64,000 nucleotides of DNA, from NCBI GenBank assembly GCA_022113835.1, contig JAILWY010000001.1, positions 15,430,501 through 15,494,500 of the forward strand. Direction: 5' to 3'. This DNA comes from Atopsyche davidsoni (Eukaryota > Arthropoda > Insecta > Trichoptera > Hydrobiosidae). The notes beneath the pieces were generated by a model. That model was not told the DNA's origin. It saw nothing but the letters and a program-made list of their open reading frames with translations, and did not search any database. The position numbers were made by a program, and so were the translations under genes. Positions 58,901 through 64,000 of the stretch are shown in pieces; within the stretch, counting starts at the first letter, position 1, and the number at the start of each line of letters is the position of its first letter.

Positions 58901-60593
58901 TTAAATATTAATATTGAATTCCACAGTACTCTCTGTCAAAAAAATTGATTACTTACATATTTTATATTGCTATTTACTAAAGACACTCTTAGACATTTAG
59001 TAATATGGAATATTACAAATTAATTACTCTTTATTTTTAACATAAGTTCAATCAGAACTCCTCTTAATTTTTAATGAGGTTATACAATTGTAAACTTCAT
59101 GAAGCAATACTATGTCTTTCATCTGTCTTCATATCAGTCTATTAAATTTTTGCACTAATAAATGTAAATGCACCCAAGAAAATTTACTTACATATTTTTG
59201 TAATTGCAATACAAAATTAAAGTCCAAAATCTTGCTCGCTGAAGCCAGAGGGAAGAAGGGTTACAGACAAAACACTTCCAATCATCGTTGTCCTCTATTT
59301 CACTAATTTTGGTGTTTCCAAAATTTCTTTTAATGCATTTCTGAAAAGAAGAAAATAATTTTGGAATAACAAACTTTGATTTACGATAATAAAGACTGTT
59401 ACTTTCAAATAGCAGAAGTAAACCATAAAATATGAGCAACCATCACGCTGGAAGCATTATAATCACCTAAATAATAATAACTCAGATACGTAATGACAAA
59501 TAGTACCTATTTTTTTAAATAATTACTGCTGCTTGTAAATTGTATTATTTGATAATATTGTGATTTCCCTTTATTATTATTTAAAGTACAATATTTTTAT
59601 TATTATTACATGAGTAATATCTCTCTTCGCAACGCAATGATTTTGTGTGTGCTTGTTTTAATTTTATAACCATTTTAGACTTAATCAACGCTCAATTCTT
59701 TCAACCGGTGAATAGTTTGTTGATGAACAATATGTCCAGTTTATATTATTTAATAAATTAACCATATATATATATATTTTTAAATTTGTAAAATCAATAA
59801 TCAATTAAAAAAAAACAAATGTAGATTACTGCAAGAACAAAGAAACTTTTGTATGACAGCACAATAAAACTGTATGAGAATAACAAATGTATGTGATTTA
59901 CCTCACAAAAAACAGTGGGACAAGTGGAACAGCAATACACCTGACCACCCTGGCCACACCATCGACAGTATAACTCACTGCCGTCCTCGCCCTTCTCAAA
60001 CTCTCCGCTCAAGTAGAAGTCTTGGCAGGCAATACACACTAGCGTCCTCAACAGCGGGTGCATGCGGTAGCGACCCGTATGGCGTGTCAACAGCCCCAAG
60101 TGTTTGTCACATGCAGTACAGTGCAACCGCAGTAACCTCACATTTTTTAATTCTATATTATAAACAAACAAATAACACGAATTAAGTATGAAGATTCAAA
60201 TCCGAGAGATAAAAATCTCTTTTATGATGCAGATCTCTGCAGATGAGAACACAATTGGGTATTTGTGTTCAATATTCAATCACGAAAAGACAGATCTACA
60301 TCTTTCATCAAATATTTTTTGATATATTTAATAATAACTATATCTTACCTTCAAATTTTGAGAGATAAAAGTTTTTCTCTAACTCTTGGATCGTATCATC
60401 AAAGTCGGCGTCAGTCGGCACTGGAAAAATTTATATAAATAATACTACAGACAATATTTTTTTCAGCATAACTGTGATTCAGGTAAAAATACAACATACC
60501 TGGAAAATCACTCAGGTCATCTTCAGGCTCAGTTTTTTCTGCAGAAACTGGTTCCAATGAAGACTCGGCATCTTTGCCGCCCTCGTCGCCCAT
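55929..60593 (-). CDS. ADD1: ADD1 orthologue: ADD-domain (ATRX-type) chromatin protein
   Basis: Six exons on the minus strand (60593-60500, 60420-60349, 60152-59902, 59340-59192, 58476-57897, 57734-55929) join in frame to 983 residues with GT-AG introns. Residues about 60-190 form an ADD domain: GATA-like CTAC (67-70) and CIAC (95-98), then PHD-type CRWC (118-121), CCSTC (129-133), CEKC (138-141) and CFVC (162-165). All zinc ligands are present. No SNF2 helicase follows; as known in Drosophila, the ADD part and the XNP helicase are separate genes. The family reads H3K9me3/K4me0 and binds HP1a. After the domain come a PISISSP repeat with a weak PxVxV-like PVVPV, a conserved-looking [13 protein letters not shown] segment, a helical stretch ([19 protein letters not shown]) and a long acidic, Glu/Ser-rich tail. 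The start has a good AAAATGG context. Confidence 0.92.
58528..58960. mobile_element. Family B inverted pair inside ADD1 intron 4
   Basis: Outer ends tcaatatttttgacagacta (then cttggtggaattc) and gaattccacagtactctctg (then tcaaaaaaattgatta) are inverted copies. Each is followed inward by an aaataaaatac(t/c)(t/c)gagtg arm. The left copy retains ggtgaccagtttccccaacc, the family's core region; the right copy is shorter. It is spliced out with the intron. Confidence 0.75.
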
Positions 60594-62462
60594 TTTGATT
60601 TTTTAAATGTCAAAGTCAGCTCGAGCAACCTTCATAAGTGTGAAAAGAACCAAAACTAATCACTAATGAAATTTTAAAATAAACTTAATTTAAAAAATAT
60701 ATATTATTTATTTTTAAAAAGACAGAAGATGAAAAAGCTTTCCCTTTTAGGCTTAGCCTGAAAGCAAGCTCCTCAGCTATTCAAAGACAAATAATCATAC
60801 CACATAATCTTTGTTTATGGCTTGCAGTCCTGCCATAGGTCCAGCAGTAAATATCGCTGAAGTATCAAAATACACGTTAAGCAAGGCTAAATATTATATT
60901 GATTGTTAAAAAAAATGTTTTTGTACGAATAAAATGTCATTCAAATACAATATTTTTTAAAATTATAATATTCATTTAAACTGCAGTACTATATGCATCG
61001 TATTTTACAATATTTTAAGCAAAAAGACTTTTGTGTTTTAAAATATGAACTAAAAACAAAACATTTTAATATTCCTATTTTTTTCCTTCAGTTTTGTTTT
61101 AATTTAAGTAGTTTTAAAGTAATCAAATAAACGCAATGTAGTTTAAAAGAGAGAATATTTTTTTTTGTGACAATAATAATCTAATAAAATGCTTAGTATA
61201 CTTATATATAACTATTTGTAAATGAATTAAGAATACATACCCAAGTAGGTTATATGATACTGTAGTACAAACAAAATAATATATAAGATAGTACCTAAAT
61301 AGTATATGTGTTTGAAAACAAATGAATAAATTGTGCAGCCAGGTTTTTATCCAAGTAACAAATAATACTATTTTAGAGTGGTGTATTTTGTTGTTGGCAT
61401 AAACTTATTGGAAGTCAATAAAATGAATATGTCGTCATTTATACAAAATTCCAATCGCGTCACGGATGTGACGTCACATTGTGATGCCAGCGCAGAGTGT
61501 ATAAGTATACAGACCGGGTTCAAGTGGGCTTTGTCTATGGCTTGCGGCCTTTTCCACAGAGGACTTTCAAGGACTGTAATTATTTTGAAGGGCATACGCA
61601 TACTTCATATTGACTTTTTTTTCGTCATATTATCAACGAAAAAGAAAAACGGTATTATAATACTATGATTTATCGATTATTATATAAATATCTATGAAAT
61701 TTGTTAATTACGGATCAATTAAAATTTAAAGTTAACTTTTGACTATTATACTAATATAGCTCAAAAAACAAAGAATGAACTATTTGTATTAAGGAATTTT
61801 TTTCGCCTTCGTATATTGCAATAGTAACCGTAAAAAAACACCAAAACACAGAGACGCTATGGGTGATTGCAAGTCGGTCGCGGGTCGTGTCGCGCCGTGT
61901 ATGGAGGGCTTTAAGCCTAGCCAATACTCAAACCCACCCCTGCCAACAAACAAGTAAACTAAGCCCTGCGAAGTCCGAAGCACGCGCCGTCGATTGGTCA
62001 GTCGCGTGAGACTTTTGCCGCCGTCGGATGTGTCGATTGTCCTCTTCCAGTTCTGCACAAAACCTCGCATGCTTCTCCGACGCGCTGTGTAAAAGTTATT
62101 ACACAATTAACTATTCATTACGAACGAATATCATGCTCATGCAGTAAACTGCAGTTTTTAATTCCGGATCCGATCTGATCCTGAACAAAGGACGGTCAGT
62201 GTGCGGTCTCATCGGTGATGCGATTAATTTTCAAAGTTACAATAAATGAAAAGTGATTCAAAATAACTGTCATAATCATTTGTATCTGAAGTTTTTATTG
62301 CAACGTGATAAGATTGAGTTATAACGAGTTCGAAAGTTTAGCTTGCAGTATTTATTATAATTGATATCCTGTGATACCTACGTTTATTTTAAATTAATTT
62401 AATTTGACAATGTGGTTATGATATAAAGTAGATATTTATAAAAATACAGTGAGAGTCGCAGG
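60594..62462. promoter_or_regulatory. Divergent interval between ADD1 and bestrophin
   Basis: From ADD1's ATG to bestrophin's ATG is 1.87 kb. The ADD1-proximal half is very AT-rich. The block 61840-62220 is GC-rich with gccaat (about 61918), gattggtc (about 61992) and a tcagtgtg initiator-like motif at 62196. It probably holds the bestrophin promoter and 5' UTR. A perfect CRE lies at 61469-61476 within atgtgacgtcacat. Confidence 0.5.
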
Positions 62463-62533
62463 ATGACAGTCACATACACTGCCGAAGTCGCTACCTGCCG
62501 GGGGTTCGGATGTTTTCTGAAATTACTCTTCAG
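62463..62533 (+). CDS. Bestrophin, first coding exon (gene continues beyond window)
   Basis: The exon encodes MTVTYTAEVATCRGFGCFLK followed by LLFR. This is the highly conserved N-terminus of insect bestrophins, calcium-activated chloride channels of the plasma membrane. The start codon is set by this match. The exon ends in phase 2 (R split AG|) at a gtaaaa donor. The next exon, normally beginning WRGSIYK-like, does not occur in the remaining 1.47 kb, so intron 1 is longer than that. The orthologue number (Best1 to 4) cannot be decided from 24 residues. Confidence 0.92.
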
Positions 62534-63757
62534 GTAAAAATGATGCATTGCTTAAAAGTTGCTATCGAATATAAAATATCATGTCGTGTTTTTATTTAGT
62601 AGTTTCAAAGTTTAAGTTATCAGATTTAATATGCCTAAAAAAATTATACATCATGCTTCTTAATTTTTTATTTATGGACATCCCAGTAATTTTTGCGCTA
62701 TGACATATAATTCTTGGTTTTGTATAAATAAACCTCAAGCATACGTGTTTATTCTTGTAATATCAAATGTTGACAAAATGGGGGAGGCTAGACTAGCAAA
62801 CGTGTCTGAGTTGAAGGGGCTGTTTTTTTGAAAGTGAGGCATCTATGCAGCTGTATTAAATACAGACAGGTATTGTAAAAATTAAATTCAAATTATGTAC
62901 AAACTAGTTATAAAAGTAATAACAACATCGTTGCTGTCATTTATTGCTGGGTTTATTGTATCCGCATTTGATTTTTGACTGCTGGTATAAGGGACAATAA
63001 AATATTCAGTCGCTGGTGAGTTGCGAAACATTCACACCGAGAACATTTATGCATACTGACATAAAGTAAGCAAGAAATAAAATCTATGATAGAGTTGAAA
63101 TATTAATACTATTAATAAAAAAAAATATTCTATGGGAATCTGTCCCAAATATTGATACCGTTAGAAAAAATATATATACTTGATGTTATCACAGCTCCGA
63201 TCAACAGCTACGCATTGTGTTTCTGTATCGATTTACAATATTATGAAGAAAAAAAAATATTTGGGTGTCATGTTTAGACAATTTAATCTACCGTTTGATT
63301 ACAATCCGCTATGAGCACTTGCTTGTGTACTTCAAGCTTTTTTATTATTATTACATTAGTATTACCAGTGTCATCAGGTTTCACTGAGATTTTTTAATAC
63401 TAGATTTATATCTTTGTGCTTGCAACGTGCAACAATGGAAGAAGTAATGCTACGTGCCAATTTTATTAGTTTATACAAGGCGTATGATAAGTTGACAGAT
63501 GTGTGCAAGCAAATCAGATATGCGGTTATTGATAATATTGAGATATTTTTCTCCCACTACTCTGTCTTCCTCACGAAAAGCATGAATAGAAAAAAAAACT
63601 ACAGCTGATTGTCCAAGGGAAAAGGGGCATTGGAAGTAGGAAGTTAACATGGATTTTCTTTGAAATTATGCATCATTTTGAATGTGAATCCCCCCCTCTA
63701 TTAATAAGGCAGTGTATAAATATTCTCCATAAAGATCCTGAGTATATAATTGTTTGA
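62534..63757. other. Bestrophin intron 1 (start)
   Basis: AT-rich; the 64-codon frame at 63414-63608 shows no recognised domain. Confidence 0.6.
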
Positions 63758-63985
63758 ATACTTTAAATAAAATACTTGAGTGATTTTTCCACGTGTTATT
63801 ATTTTATTAGTGACCGGTTTCGCCAACCTTTCACGTTGTCATTATCAAACTGAGTTTTGAAGGTTGCCGAAACCGGTCACCAATAAAAAAATAACATGTG
63901 GAAAAATCACTCAAGTATTTTATTTAAAGTATCAAAATATAATTCCACCAAGTTCTCTCTGTCAAAAATATTGAATATTTATAAT
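63758..63985. mobile_element. Family B hairpin element in bestrophin intron 1
   Basis: Two 73-bp arms (63758-63830 and 63860-63932) are near-perfect inverted repeats around a 29-bp loop, followed by the tail aattccaccaagttctctct. On the minus strand the loop and arm read gataatgacaacgtgaaagg then ttggcgaaaccggtc: CAAC...GTTG could form helix II before a CGAAAC core, as in hammerheads of Penelope-like elements. Confidence 0.8.
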
Positions 63986-64000
63986 TGTTTGATTAATGCC

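Overview
This is a 64-kb stretch of an AT-rich animal nuclear genome, almost certainly an insect. The evidence is split genes with GT-AG introns of roughly 75 to 1,200 bp, an ADD1-type gene (the ADD half of ATRX encoded separately, as in Drosophila), an insect-type bestrophin N-terminus, and mariner, hAT, Tigger-like, tRNA-derived SINE and Penelope-like repeat debris. The insect order cannot be fixed from the sequence alone. No bacterial, phage or CRISPR-type system is present.

Layout. Positions 1 to about 46,800 form a gene desert with no convincing protein-coding exon. It holds a deleted mariner whose right end and flank were amplified into a six-copy tandem array (362-2267), two small hAT elements (one with a perfect 8-bp target duplication), two Tigger/pogo-like elements, tRNA-derived SINEs, four unnamed dispersed repeat families (A, B, D and E below), an exact 10-bp-period G-rich minisatellite, a perfect 52-bp palindrome, and short GC-rich islands, several carrying TGACGTCA (CRE) sites. 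Families B and E carry sequences resembling the small hammerhead ribozymes of Penelope-like elements.

Positions 46,830 to 62,533 hold three genes that can be reconstructed with continuous reading frames. (1) A plus-strand 14-exon MFSD6-like major facilitator transporter (46830-52953, 711 aa) with a large Cys-rich extracellular loop and a 27-nt in-frame microexon. (2) A minus-strand 6-exon ADD1 orthologue (55929-60593, 983 aa), a chromatin reader expected to work with HP1a and the XNP helicase. (3) The first coding exon of a plus-strand bestrophin chloride channel (62463-62533), the rest of which lies beyond the window.

The transporter and ADD1 converge on a 3-kb intergenic interval with a 44-bp hairpin. 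ADD1 and bestrophin diverge from a 1.9-kb interval with CCAAT boxes and a CRE. The three genes have unrelated roles (membrane transport, heterochromatin, anion channel) and nothing suggests a joint pathway. The most unusual material is the repeat biology: mariner-end satellite formation and inverted hammerhead-like terminal modules, including a 655-bp unit bounded by them.
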